A stretch of 64,000 nucleotides of DNA from Flavobacteriales bacterium (GTDB lineage Bacteria > Bacteroidota > Bacteroidia > Flavobacteriales_F > PHOS-HE28), in assembly GCA_016713875.1 (NCBI GenBank), contig JADJOI010000003.1, positions 1,736,001 through 1,800,000 of the forward strand, in the 5' to 3' direction. The notes under the pieces are model-generated. The model saw only the letters and a list, made by a program, of their open reading frames with translations. It was not told the origin of the DNA and made no database searches. Position 1 is the stretch's first letter. The number at the start of each line of letters is the position of its first letter. Position numbers and translations under genes: made by a program. Shown piece after piece: positions 46,888 to 63,141 of this stretch.

Positions 46888-48456
46888 ATGGGCCTCGCCA
46901 GCTTCATCGCGCGCCGCATCCTGGCCGATCCCGAGCGGCAGGACCGGCTCTCCCGACCGATCGTCCTCATCGCTATGATCGGTATCGTGCTGGGCATGGC
47001 CGTCATGGTGCTCACCGTGGGGATCACGCGGGGCTTCCAGCGCGAGATCCGGGCCAAAGTGGTGGGCATCGGCGGCCATCTGCAGCTCACCGCCATCGCG
47101 CAGAACGACCCCAAGGAGACACCGCGGATGGTGTTCGACCCCGCGCAGGCCGAGGCCTTGCGCGCCCTGCCCGGGGTGGCCCACGTGCAGACTTACGCCA
47201 CCAAGCCCGGCATCGTGGAGACCGAGGGCGACATCGAAGGCGTGGTGGTGCGCGGCCTCGGAGGCGACCTGGACCCCACCTACCTCACACGCCATCTGGT
47301 GGAAGGCCGGCTGCCGGTGCTCGCCGCCACCGAACGGCCGAACGAGGTGCTCATCAGCGCCTACCTCGCCGACCGCATGCGCATCGCGGTGGGCGACACG
47401 ATCACGATATACCTGGTGAAGGACCGCGACGACATCCGACCGCGCAAATTCACCGTGACGGGCACGTACCGCACCGGCCTCGAGCAGGTGGACCACCAGG
47501 TGGTGGTGGTGGACATCGGTCACCTCCAGCGCTTTGCCCAGTGGGGCCTGACGGCGGAGATCCTCGTCAGCGATACCACCGTCGGACGTGCACGCCTGTT
47601 CCGCGTGGAAGGCCTGGCCTTCGGCGGCGACCGCGACCACATGGTCGAGTGGCCCGGCACCGCGCTGCACGGCAAGGGACCGCACCTCATCGACCCGGCG
47701 GAGCTGGCGCACCAGGATGGACGCCTGACGCTCGTGGTGCACGATGCCAGCGGGACCATGCCCGACACCGCCTGGGTCCGGTTGAGGCCCGATGATCTCG
47801 AACGGGTCACGGACTCGTGGGGCACCAACTATCCCGTCTTCTCAAGCTACTCCGTGGAACGCGGCGGCGGCGGCGGCAGCCACCGCCGGTATGTCGGCGG
47901 CATCGAGGTGGACCTTGCCTCCTTCGATCGGCTGGACGAACTGGAGGAGGTGGTGCACGCGCAGGTGCTCGAACCGGATCAGCGGCTCACCACCGTGCGC
48001 GAGCGGAGCCCGGAGATCTTCGCCTGGCTGGAGCTGCTGGATACCAACGTGGCCGTGGTGATCGTGCTGATGGTGATGGTGGCGATGATCAACATGACCA
48101 GTGCCCTGCTCCTCATCATCCTGGAACGCACCACCATGATCGGCGTGCTGAAGGCGCTCGGGGCCACCAATGGTCAGGTGCGCCGGATCTTCCTGCTGGA
48201 CGGCGCCTACATCCTCGGCCTCGGCATCCTGGGGGGCGACCTGCTGGGCGTGGTGCTGGCGCTGGTGCAGCGCTGGACCGGCTGGGTGCGCCTGCCTGTG
48301 GAGAGCTACTACGTGGACGTGGTGCCGGTGGACCTGGAGCTCTGGCCCATGCTGCTGCTGAACGCGGGCACCCTGATGGTGTGCGTGGCCGCGCTGGTGC
48401 TGCCCAGCATGCTGGTGACCCGCATCGCACCGGCCCGTGCCATCCGCTTCGACTAG
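46888..48456 (+). CDS. ABC transporter permease, LolC/LolE (FtsX) type
   Basis: A 522-residue inner-membrane permease. One membrane segment near the N-terminus (IVLIAMIGIVLGMAVMVLTVG, about 26-46), a large periplasmic domain (about 50-385), and three C-terminal segments (LLDTNVAVVIVLMVMVAMINM; AYILGLGILGGDLLGVVLAL; MLLLNAGTLMVCVAALVLP) give the FtsX/MacB layout. The motif ERTTMIGVLKALGATNGQVRRIFLL is the coupling loop to the ATPase. The family includes lipoprotein-release permeases; the substrate is not deducible and no ATPase gene is adjacent. The periplasmic domain contains a run of five glycines (ERGGGGGSHRR) encoded by GGC repeats. Confidence 0.88.
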   Translation: MGLASFIARRILADPERQDRLSRPIVLIAMIGIVLGMAVMVLTVGITRGFQREIRAKVVGIGGHLQLTAIAQNDPKETPRMVFDPAQAEALRALPGVAHVQTYATKPGIVETEGDIEGVVVRGLGGDLDPTYLTRHLVEGRLPVLAATERPNEVLISAYLADRMRIAVGDTITIYLVKDRDDIRPRKFTVTGTYRTGLEQVDHQVVVVDIGHLQRFAQWGLTAEILVSDTTVGRARLFRVEGLAFGGDRDHMVEWPGTALHGKGPHLIDPAELAHQDGRLTLVVHDASGTMPDTAWVRLRPDDLERVTDSWGTNYPVFSSYSVERGGGGGSHRRYVGGIEVDLASFDRLDELEEVVHAQVLEPDQRLTTVRERSPEIFAWLELLDTNVAVVIVLMVMVAMINMTSALLLIILERTTMIGVLKALGATNGQVRRIFLLDGAYILGLGILGGDLLGVVLALVQRWTGWVRLPVESYYVDVVPVDLELWPMLLLNAGTLMVCVAALVLPSMLVTRIAPARAIRFD

Positions 48457-48498
48457 GGACGTGGATCCGGTCGCCCCTACCCGACCGACGCGTCGGTC

Positions 48499-48506
48499 TA
48501 CCTTCG
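48499..48506 (+). promoter_or_regulatory. -7 box of the cystathionine beta-synthase gene
   Basis: TACCTTCG (one mismatch to TAnnTTTG) lies seven bases before the ATG at 48514, implying a nearly leaderless transcript if used. Confidence 0.4.
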
Positions 48507-48513
48507 CGGAGCC

Positions 48514-49869
48514 ATGCAGATCCACGAGAACATCCTCAGCACCATCGGCAACACGCCCCTGGTGAAGCTGAACCGCATCACCAAGGACGTCGCCGCCACC
48601 GTGCTCGCCAAGGTCGAGACCTTCAACCCCGGCAACTCGATCAAGGACCGCATGGCGATCAAGATGATCGAGGACGCCGAGAAGGCAGGCCTGTTGAAGC
48701 CGGGCTACACCATCATCGAGGGCACCAGCGGCAACACCGGCATGGGCCTGGCCATCGGCGCCATCATCAAGGGCTACAAGTGCATCTTCACCACCACCGA
48801 CAAGCAGAGCAAGGAGAAGGTGGACATCCTGCGCGCCTTCGGCGCCGAGGTGATCGTGTGCCCCACCAACGTGGACCCCGAGGACCCGCGCAGCTATTAC
48901 AGCGTGAGCAGCCGCCTGGTGAAGGAAGTGCCCAACAGCTGGAAGGCCAACCAGTACGACAACCCCAGCAATGCCCGCGCGCATTACGAGCAGACCGGGC
49001 CCGAGATCTGGGAGCAGACCGGCGGCAAGATCGACCACCTCGTGGTGGGCGTGGGCACCGGTGGCACCATTTGCGGCACCGCGCGCTTTCTGAAGGAGAA
49101 GAACCCGAACCTCAAGGTCTGGGGCATCGACACCTACGGCTCCGTGTTCAAGAAGTTGAAGGAGACCGGCATCTTCGACAAGAACGAGATCTACCCGTAC
49201 ATCACCGAGGGCATCGGCGAGGACTTCGTGCCGGAGAACGTCGACCTCAGCCTCATCGACCACTTTGAGAAGGTCACCGACCGCGACGCCGCCATCTACA
49301 CGCGGAAGATCGTGAAGGACGAGGCCATCTTCGTGGGCAACAGCGCCGGCGCGGCCATGGCGGGCCTGCTGCAGCTAAAGGACCACTTCAAGAAGGGCGA
49401 AGTGGTGGTGGTGATCTTCCACGACCACGGCAGCCGCTACGTGGGCAAGATGTTCAACGACGACTGGATGCGCGAGCGCGGTTTCCTCGTGGAGGAGAAG
49501 CCCACCGCCGGCGACCTGCTGAAAGGCAAGGACCTGCAGTTGCTCAGCGTGGAGGCCGAGGAGCCCGTGCTCGCCGCGATCGACAAGATGCGCAAGCACA
49601 ACATCGACCAGTTGCCCGTGTTCGAAGCCGGCAAGCCGGTGGGCACCATCACCGATGCCCGCCTGTTCGATGCCATCCTGGAGGACGCCGACGTGCGGAC
49701 GCAGAAGGCCCGCGTGGTGATGGGCCCGGCCCTGCCCGTGGTTCCGCCCGATGCGCACCTGGACGAGATCGCGAAGAAGCTGGGGAACGGCAGCCCGGCG
49801 GTGCTGGTGGAGCAGCCGAACGGGTACGGGATCATCACCAAGCAGGACATCATTGGGAAATTGCGGTAA
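48514..49869 (+). CDS. Cystathionine beta-synthase-type PLP enzyme with C-terminal CBS domains
   Basis: A 451-residue fold-type II PLP enzyme that condenses serine (or O-acetylserine) with homocysteine or sulfide. The N-terminal ~330 residues carry the family signatures: NTPLVKLNRI, PGNSIKDRMA with the PLP lysine at residue 44, IIEGTSGNTGMGLA, YDNPSNARAHYEQTGPEIW, GVGTGGTICGTARFLKEKNP and FVGNSAGAAMAG. Residues about 340-451 form a pair of CBS domains (DKMRKHNIDQLPVFEAGKPVGTITDARL... VLVEQPNGYGIITKQDII), as in true cystathionine beta-synthases and unlike plain cysteine synthases. It is the head of a short rightward stretch; the next gene begins 12 bases downstream but is broken. Confidence 0.93.
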   Translation: MQIHENILSTIGNTPLVKLNRITKDVAATVLAKVETFNPGNSIKDRMAIKMIEDAEKAGLLKPGYTIIEGTSGNTGMGLAIGAIIKGYKCIFTTTDKQSKEKVDILRAFGAEVIVCPTNVDPEDPRSYYSVSSRLVKEVPNSWKANQYDNPSNARAHYEQTGPEIWEQTGGKIDHLVVGVGTGGTICGTARFLKEKNPNLKVWGIDTYGSVFKKLKETGIFDKNEIYPYITEGIGEDFVPENVDLSLIDHFEKVTDRDAAIYTRKIVKDEAIFVGNSAGAAMAGLLQLKDHFKKGEVVVVIFHDHGSRYVGKMFNDDWMRERGFLVEEKPTAGDLLKGKDLQLLSVEAEEPVLAAIDKMRKHNIDQLPVFEAGKPVGTITDARLFDAILEDADVRTQKARVVMGPALPVVPPDAHLDEIAKKLGNGSPAVLVEQPNGYGIITKQDIIGKLR

Positions 49870-49880
49870 CCCTCGGGATC

Positions 49881-50144
49881 ATGCCTGAACTCTGCCGCTT
49901 CTATGGGATCATCATCCGGATGTAATTCATGGACCACAACCCGCCGCACTTTCATGCGGAATACCAAGGCCAATGCGCAGAATTCGACATCAGAACCCTT
50001 GAACTGATCGCCGGATCCTTGCCTGGTAGGGCGCACGCGCTTGTACTCGAGTGGGCATCCTACACCGCACGGAACTGCTGGCCAACTGGAACCGTGCTGT
50101 GGAGGGCGAGCTTCCTTCACCGATCGATCCACTAGCTAAGTGTC
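49881..50144 (+). pseudogene. DUF4160 gene, broken by a stop codon and a frameshift
   Basis: The frame starts MPELCRFYGIIIRM at 49881 and hits TAA at 49923-49925, where the family normally has a tyrosine (RMYFxDHNPPHFH). It continues in the same frame as FMDHNPPHFHAEYQGQCAEF..., and then the family sequence shifts frame after LVLEWAS near 50059: the other frame reads LHRTELLANWNRAVEGELPSPIDPLA, the expected DUF4160 C-terminus. Restoring one C in a CC run at 50059-50060 would mend the shift. So two independent lesions are present. Its usual partner, DUF2442, follows intact. End point is approximate. Confidence 0.85.
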
Positions 50145-50393
50145 ATGAACACGGTCGTCAAGGTCATTCCACTAGCCGCGAACCGGCTCATCCTGACCTT
50201 CGCGGATGGCTTCCAAGCGGAGGTCGACCTACAGCCTTTGCTCACCAAAGGCATCGCTTTGCAGGTCGCCGCTCCCGACCTCTTCGCACAAGTGGCCACC
50301 GAGCCGGGCGGTGGCATTTCCTGGCCGAACGGGTTCGACCTGTGTCCGGAATTCCTACGGGAACTGGCCGAGAAGCGGCAGGCAGCGGCATGA
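50145..50393 (+). CDS. DUF2442 protein, partner of the broken DUF4160 gene
   Basis: An 82-residue protein starting at ATG 50145 with the DUF2442 pattern: KVIPLAANRLILTFADGFQAEVDLQPLL... and a C-terminal EFLRELAEKR. DUF2442 and DUF4160 proteins are commonly encoded side by side and have been proposed to act as a toxin-antitoxin-like pair; here only this member is intact. It begins at the point where the DUF4160 sequence ends. Molecular function unknown. Confidence 0.85.
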   Translation: MNTVVKVIPLAANRLILTFADGFQAEVDLQPLLTKGIALQVAAPDLFAQVATEPGGGISWPNGFDLCPEFLRELAEKRQAAA

Positions 50394-50448
50394 TCAGCCA
50401 CGCATCCGGTGAGCAGACGAGCGCCGGGTTGAGGCGAAGCACGGGAGA

Positions 50449-50712
50449 ATGAAAATGAGAGCACGATATCCAGCTGCGGGTCTTCTGGTCATCTCGTTCG
50501 TTGCTTTCATCGGCTGGGCCTATTCGAATCTGGCTTTGGTCAACGTCGGGCTTGACCTGAAGTACTTGGAGTCCGCAACAGAGATCCTTTTGGGGCGTCA
50601 AGCAGAATGGATGATCATCCGATCAAGGACCGGCTGGGTTTCCCTTGGCTCAGCGACCGTGCTCTCCGTTCTGCTCGCTTATCGGTGGTTCTTCGTTCCG
50701 AGCAAAGGGTGA
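50449..50712 (+). CDS. Small membrane protein, unknown
   Basis: An 87-residue protein with two predicted membrane segments (AAGLLVISFVAFIGWAYSNL, about 9-28; VSLGSATVLSVLLAYRWFF, about 64-82) joined by a short charged loop. ATG 50455 is an equally possible start. No family recognised. It has lower GC than its neighbours and stands alone, 55 bases after DUF2442 and 54 before the binding-protein gene, so it may be part of the same accessory patch. Confidence 0.55.
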   Translation: MKMRARYPAAGLLVISFVAFIGWAYSNLALVNVGLDLKYLESATEILLGRQAEWMIIRSRTGWVSLGSATVLSVLLAYRWFFVPSKG

Positions 50713-50766
50713 GTTGGGCGATCGCCCCATCATCTGATCATCTCATGATCTGATCTTCTGAACCTG

Positions 50767-51558
50767 ATGCGCACCGTCACCGACCAGATGCGCCGCACCC
50801 TCCAGGTGACCGAACGGCCGGAACGCATCATTTCCCTGGTCCCCTCGCAGACCGAGCTGCTGCACGACCTGGGCCTGGGCGAACGCGTGGTGGGCATCAC
50901 CAAGTTCTGCATCCACCCGGAGGCCTGGTTCCGCGGCAAGGCGCGCGTCGGCGGCACCAAGCAGGTGGACCTCGACAAGGTGCGCGACTTGAGACCCGAC
51001 CTGATCATCGGCAACAAGGAGGAGAACGCACAGGCCGACATCGAAGCGCTCGAACGCGAGTTCCCGGTGTGGATGAGCGATGTGCGCGAGCTGGACGGGG
51101 CCCTGGACATGATCCGGCGCGTGGGCGCGCTCACCGGCACCACCAGCAAGGCCGAAGCGCTCGCGACCGGGATCGGGCACGCCTTCGCCACGTTGCAGCC
51201 GCTCACCCCTCCCCTTTCGGCCGCGTACCTCATCTGGCACGAGCCCATGATGGTGGCCGGCAACGACACCTTCGTGAACGACATGCTCGCGCGCGGCGGC
51301 CTCACCAACGCCTTCGCCCACCGCACAGAGCGCTATCCGCAGGTCTCCCCCGCCGAGCTCGCCGCCGCCGACCCGGACGTGATCCTGCTCTCCTCGGAAC
51401 CCTTCCCCTTCGCTGAAAAGCACATCCAGCCCTACAACATGCTCTGCCCCGGCACCCCGGTGCATCTGGTGGACGGCGAACTCTTCAGCTGGTACGGCAG
51501 CCGGTTGCTGAAGGCTCCGGCCTACTTCAGCGGACTGAGAGCCGGATGGATGGCCTGA
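50767..51558 (+). CDS. BtuF-like (TroA-fold) ABC substrate-binding protein without signal peptide
   Basis: A 263-residue helical-backbone metal/cobalamin receptor type protein. The opening (RRTLQVTERPERIISLVPSQTELLHDLGLGERVVGITKFC) and the blocks RVGGTKQVDLDKVRDLRPDLIIGNKEEN, YLIWHEPMMVAGNDTFVNDMLARGGLTNAF and AAADPDVILLSSEPFPF match BtuF/FhuD-type binding proteins, used for vitamin B12, haem or siderophores. There is no signal peptide or lipobox at the start and no upstream in-frame start that would add one, so a cytoplasmic role or a distant partner is possible. No transporter genes are adjacent. Confidence 0.85.
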   Translation: MRTVTDQMRRTLQVTERPERIISLVPSQTELLHDLGLGERVVGITKFCIHPEAWFRGKARVGGTKQVDLDKVRDLRPDLIIGNKEENAQADIEALEREFPVWMSDVRELDGALDMIRRVGALTGTTSKAEALATGIGHAFATLQPLTPPLSAAYLIWHEPMMVAGNDTFVNDMLARGGLTNAFAHRTERYPQVSPAELAAADPDVILLSSEPFPFAEKHIQPYNMLCPGTPVHLVDGELFSWYGSRLLKAPAYFSGLRAGWMA

Positions 51559-51577
51559 TGGCCGGGAGGCCCCGGCC

Positions 51578-51585
51578 TACTTTTG
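51578..51585 (+). promoter_or_regulatory. -7 box of the patatin-barrel gene
   Basis: TACTTTTG is a full match to TAnnTTTG, ten bases before the ATG at 51596. No -33 TTG at normal spacing. Confidence 0.5.
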
Positions 51586-51595
51586 CGCATCGCCC

Positions 51596-53875
51596 ATGCG
51601 CCTTCGCGGACTTCTCCTCGCTCTGCTGCTGCTTCCCCTCGGGAGCCCGGCCCAGACCGTGGGCGTGGTGCTCAGCGGCGGCGGGGCGTCGGCCATGACG
51701 CACATCGGGGTGCTCATGGCGCTGGAGGACCATGGCATCCCCATCGACCGCATCACGGGCAGCAGCATGGGGGCCTTGGTGGGCGCCATGTACGCCGCAG
51801 GGTATTCGCCGCACGAGATCGACAGCCTGTTCCGGACGGACCAGTTCCGCACCATGGCCGAGGGCCGCGTGGAGGACCGCTACACCTACTTCTTCAAGCA
51901 CGACCAGCCCGATGCCTCGGTGATCAATGTGAAGATCGACCTGGACACCCTGCTTCAGACCTCCCTGCCCACCAACCTGCGAAGCCCCGTGCTGATCGAC
52001 TTCGAGCAGATGCGCGGCTTCGCCGGTGCCGGGGCCGCCAGCGGCTACGACATGGACAGCCTGTTCGTGCCCTTCCGCTGCGTGGCCAGCGACATCACGG
52101 CGCAGCGTGCGGTGCTGTTCAGGCGGGGAGATCTGGCCCAGGCAGTGCGCGCCAGCATGAGCTACCCGTTCTACTTCAAGCCCATCCGGGTGGACGGGCA
52201 CCTGATGATGGACGGCGGCCTGTACAACAACTTCCCCAGCGACGTGATGTACGAAGAGTTCCTGCCCGATGTGATCATCGGCAGCAACGTGGCCAGCAAC
52301 TCCGCACCACCCACCGAGGACGACCTGCTGAGCCAGCTGAAGGCCATGCTCCAGGAGCCCACGGACTATTCGGTGCGGTGCGACTACGGGCTCATCATCG
52401 AGCCGCGCACCAACACGGGCCTGTTCGATTTCAGCAGGATCGGCCCCACGATCGAGGAAGGCTACGCGGCCGCCATGGAGTGGATGCCGGAGATCGAGGC
52501 GCTGATCCCCAGGCGGGTGGCCCAGGCTGAGGTGGCCGCACGAAGGGCGGCCTTCCGGGCAAGGTGGCCCGCGCTTCGCTTTGGAGGCCTGGAGGTCACG
52601 GGCCTGCGCAAGGGACAGACGAGGTATGTGGAACGGATGCTCACCGATCGGGACAGTACGATCGCCATGCGGCGGTTCAAGAGCCTCTATTTCCGCCTGC
52701 ACGATGACGACAACATCGGCCGCCTCTTCCCCATCGCCCGCTACGTGCCGGAACGGGGTGATTTCGACCTGCGCGTCGACGTGCGCGCCGAGAAGGACCT
52801 GCACGCCCGGTTCGGCGGCATGTTCTCCTCGCGTCCGATCAACACGGGCATGGTGGGGCTGCGATACAACCTGTTCGGTCGCTGGAGCTCCTCCTTGCAG
52901 GCGTTATCGTGGTTCGGCAAGTTCTACGCGGCCGGCCAGGTGCGCCTTCGGGCCGACCTGCCCACGGCGGCGCCCATCTACCTGGAGCCGCTGTTCACCA
53001 TCCACCGCATGGACCACTTCCGGAGCTTCGCCACCTTCTTCGACGAGGTGCGCCCGTCCTTCCTGGTGCTGCGGGAGACCTGGGGCGGGTTGAACGCCGG
53101 CGTCGGCCTGGGGAACAAGGGCCGGCTGCGCTTCGATGTCAAGTACGGGCAGACACGCGACAGCTACTACCAGCAGCTCGACTTCAGCCCCACGGACACG
53201 GCCGATGTGACCGAACTCGTGCACTGGACGGGCGGCTTCATCGTGGAGCGCAATTCCCTGAACCGCAAGCAGCACGCCAACGCCGGTGATCAGTTGAAGT
53301 TCGAGGCGCGCTACGTCACCGGCCAGGAGCGCACCGAGCCCGGCAGCACGAACGCCCAGCGGGACCTGGTGCGCGACCAGCACGACTGGTTCTTCCTGAA
53401 GGCGACGCTGGACAAGTACTTCCTGGAGCGCGGTGTGTTCCGGTTCGGCGCGTTGGCGGAGGCGCTCTACAGCAACTACCCCTTCTTCGCCAACTACACG
53501 GCCACCGTGATGCGGGCGCCGGTGTTCCAGCCCACACCGGAGAGCCGCACCTATTTCCTGGAGAACTTCCGCGCGCAGCAGTACATCGCCGGCGGGGTGC
53601 GCACCATCATCGCCGTGTCGCGCAACAGGTTCGACCTGCGCTTGGAGGGCTACGTGTTCCAGCCCTACCGGGCGATCCTGCGCGCGGCCGACGACGAGCC
53701 GGAGGCGGGATTGGCGGTGAGCGACCGGGCCTATCTGGCCTCCGGCTCGCTGATCTATCAAAGCCCGGTGGGGCCCATCTGGTTCAACACGAGCTACATC
53801 GACGGCCTGCCCGAGCCCTGGGCCTTCAGCCTCAACTTCGGCTACGTCATCTTCGCCCAGCGCAGCTGGGAATGA
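51596..53875 (+). CDS. Patatin-like phospholipase fused to an outer-membrane beta-barrel
   Basis: A 759-residue protein with a signal peptide (about 1-20, MRLRGLLLALLLLPLGSPAQ). Residues about 22-310 are a patatin domain: glycine-rich oxyanion loop SGGGASAM (27-34), nucleophile elbow GSSMG with Ser57, and the catalytic aspartate in MDGG (Asp206). The remaining ~440 residues begin with a POTRA-like segment (LEVTGLRKGQTRYVERML) and continue as alternating amphipathic strands ending in FGYVIFAQRSWE, the look of an Omp85-type barrel. This is the PlpD/type Vd layout in which the enzyme is attached to its own barrel. The oxyanion loop lacks the usual arginine/lysine (GGGxRG). Surface or periplasmic location of the enzyme is unproven. 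Confidence 0.9.
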   Translation: MRLRGLLLALLLLPLGSPAQTVGVVLSGGGASAMTHIGVLMALEDHGIPIDRITGSSMGALVGAMYAAGYSPHEIDSLFRTDQFRTMAEGRVEDRYTYFFKHDQPDASVINVKIDLDTLLQTSLPTNLRSPVLIDFEQMRGFAGAGAASGYDMDSLFVPFRCVASDITAQRAVLFRRGDLAQAVRASMSYPFYFKPIRVDGHLMMDGGLYNNFPSDVMYEEFLPDVIIGSNVASNSAPPTEDDLLSQLKAMLQEPTDYSVRCDYGLIIEPRTNTGLFDFSRIGPTIEEGYAAAMEWMPEIEALIPRRVAQAEVAARRAAFRARWPALRFGGLEVTGLRKGQTRYVERMLTDRDSTIAMRRFKSLYFRLHDDDNIGRLFPIARYVPERGDFDLRVDVRAEKDLHARFGGMFSSRPINTGMVGLRYNLFGRWSSSLQALSWFGKFYAAGQVRLRADLPTAAPIYLEPLFTIHRMDHFRSFATFFDEVRPSFLVLRETWGGLNAGVGLGNKGRLRFDVKYGQTRDSYYQQLDFSPTDTADVTELVHWTGGFIVERNSLNRKQHANAGDQLKFEARYVTGQERTEPGSTNAQRDLVRDQHDWFFLKATLDKYFLERGVFRFGALAEALYSNYPFFANYTATVMRAPVFQPTPESRTYFLENFRAQQYIAGGVRTIIAVSRNRFDLRLEGYVFQPYRAILRAADDEPEAGLAVSDRAYLASGSLIYQSPVGPIWFNTSYIDGLPEPWAFSLNFGYVIFAQRSWE

Positions 53876-53877
53876 CA

Positions 53878-53897
53878 AGGCCCCGTCACCGGGGCCT
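53878..53897. terminator. Terminator between convergent patatin and DUF3467 genes
   Basis: AGGCCCCG (53878-53885) pairs with CGGGGCCT (53890-53897) over TCAC, followed by CGTTCATC. It lies right after the stop codon of the patatin gene and 22 bases from that of the DUF3467 gene. Confidence 0.75.
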
Positions 53898-53918
53898 CGT
53901 TCATCAGGGTGGTCGGTC

Positions 53919-54239
53919 TCAGGCCTGTGCCGTGGGCCCGCCGAAGTTCATCGGCACCTCGGGCATCTCGGTCTCGCGGATCGCACCGTGCACCTGCTCG
54001 TACTTCTGCACGTTGTCCGCCAGGGCGCGCATGAGGCGTTTGGCGTGCTGGGGGGTCAGCAGGATGCGGGCGCGCACCTTGGCCTTCGGCACCCCGGGCA
54101 TCACGCGCACGAAATCGAGCACGAACTCCGAGTTGCTGTGGGTGATGATGGCCAGGTTGCTGTACACGCCATCGGCCACCTCCTCGCTGATCTCGATGTT
54201 CAGTTGGTTGGGTCGGGGTTGGTCTTTCTGGTCGGCCAT
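53919..54239 (-). CDS. DUF3467 protein
   Basis: A 106-residue cytoplasmic protein of the DUF3467 family: NIEISEEVADGVYSNLAIITHSNSEFVLDFVRVMPGVPKAKVRARILLTPQHAKRLMRALADNVQKYE. The conserved core (YSN-x-x-x-I-x-HS-x-x-EFxxDF and PQHAKR) is complete. It follows rpoC on the same strand after 93 bases that include a strong hairpin, so it may be cotranscribed with the polymerase genes. Function is not established; a transcription-linked role is only a guess from context. Confidence 0.9.
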   Translation of the reverse strand: MADQKDQPRPNQLNIEISEEVADGVYSNLAIITHSNSEFVLDFVRVMPGVPKAKVRARILLTPQHAKRLMRALADNVQKYEQVHGAIRETEMPEVPMNFGGPTAQA

Positions 54240-54264
54240 GGTCAGGCTTGTTCGAGTGGCGAAC

Positions 54265-54309
54265 GGCGAGTGTCGAGTGCCGAACTATCAACGGCACTCG
54301 CCACTCGCC
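54265..54309 (-). other. Long hairpin between rpoC and DUF3467
   Basis: Two stacked arms, GGCGAGTG (54265-54272) and CGAGTGCCG (54274-54282), pair with CGGCACTCG (54292-54300) and CACTCGCC (54302-54309), giving 17 pairs with one T/C mismatch and a 9-base A/T-rich loop. No T-run follows on the minus strand. It may be a terminator, an RNA-processing site or a repeat-family member (CGCCACTCG-like motifs recur around it). Confidence 0.6.
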
Positions 54310-54332
54310 TGCTCAATACGCGCCACTCATGT

Positions 54333-58628
<4,296 letters not shown>

Positions 58629-58675
58629 GGTTGACTAGGCAAGGCGTTCGACGTTGGGTGACCGCATGGCGCTCT

Positions 58676-62497
<3,822 letters not shown>

Positions 62498-62670
62498 GGG
62501 TTGCGATCGGGGAAAGGGAACGGGAAGGGACCGGGAACTTCGGGTGCGGCCGGGCGCCGGGCGCCGGGCATGCACATCAGGGCGGGGAACGACGTGCGAC
62601 CACGACGCATCCGATCAGGCCCCGCAAGGGGTCTGTCCGGAGCGCCGTGGTCGTTTCGTCGTCAGGGGCT

Positions 62671-63051
62671 TTACTTGACCTCGACCTCTGCGCCGGCCTC
62701 CGTCAGTTGCTGCTTAACGGACTCGGCCTCCTCCTTGGAGACGCCCTCCTTCAGCGGCTTGGGAGCGCCGTCCACCAGGTCCTTGGCCTCCTTCAGGCCG
62801 AGGCCCGAAAGCTCCTTCACCAGCTTCACCACGGCCAGCTTGTTCTGGCCGCCGGACTTCAGGATCACGTCGAAGCTGGTCTTGGCCGGAGCGGCTTCGC
62901 CACCACCGGCGGCGGCGCCACCGGCGGCCACGGCCACGGCTGCGGCGGCGGGCTCGATCTTGTACTCGTCCTTCAGGTACTGGGCCAGGTCGTTCACCTC
63001 CTTCACGGTGAGGCTCACGAGCTGATCGCCCAGGGATTTGATGTCTGCCAT
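62671..63051 (-). CDS. rplL: Large ribosomal subunit protein bL12 (L7/L12)
   Basis: A 126-residue L7/L12 protein that forms the ribosomal stalk with L10. N-terminal dimerisation helices (MADIKSLGDQLVSLTVKEVNDLAQYLKDEY), an alanine/glycine-rich hinge (AAAAVAVAAGGAAAGGG) and the conserved C-terminal domain (KTSFDVILKSGGQNKLAVVKLVKELSGLGLKEAKDLVDGAPKPLKEGVSK) are complete. It lies 90 bases after rplJ. Confidence 0.99.
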   Translation of the reverse strand: MADIKSLGDQLVSLTVKEVNDLAQYLKDEYKIEPAAAAVAVAAGGAAAGGGEAAPAKTSFDVILKSGGQNKLAVVKLVKELSGLGLKEAKDLVDGAPKPLKEGVSKEEAESVKQQLTEAGAEVEVK

Positions 63052-63141
63052 TGTTCGGGGTTGTTACTTGTTGTTCGGGGAAGCGGACTGTGCGTAACGC
63101 GTTCGTGGGGGCGACGGTCGGGTCGCCCTCGTGGTCTGTTG

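Noticed and set aside
62498..62575. Longer N-terminus for rpoB
   Set aside because: The added 26 residues are arginine/proline-rich and unlike RpoB; ATG at 62497 fits the family.
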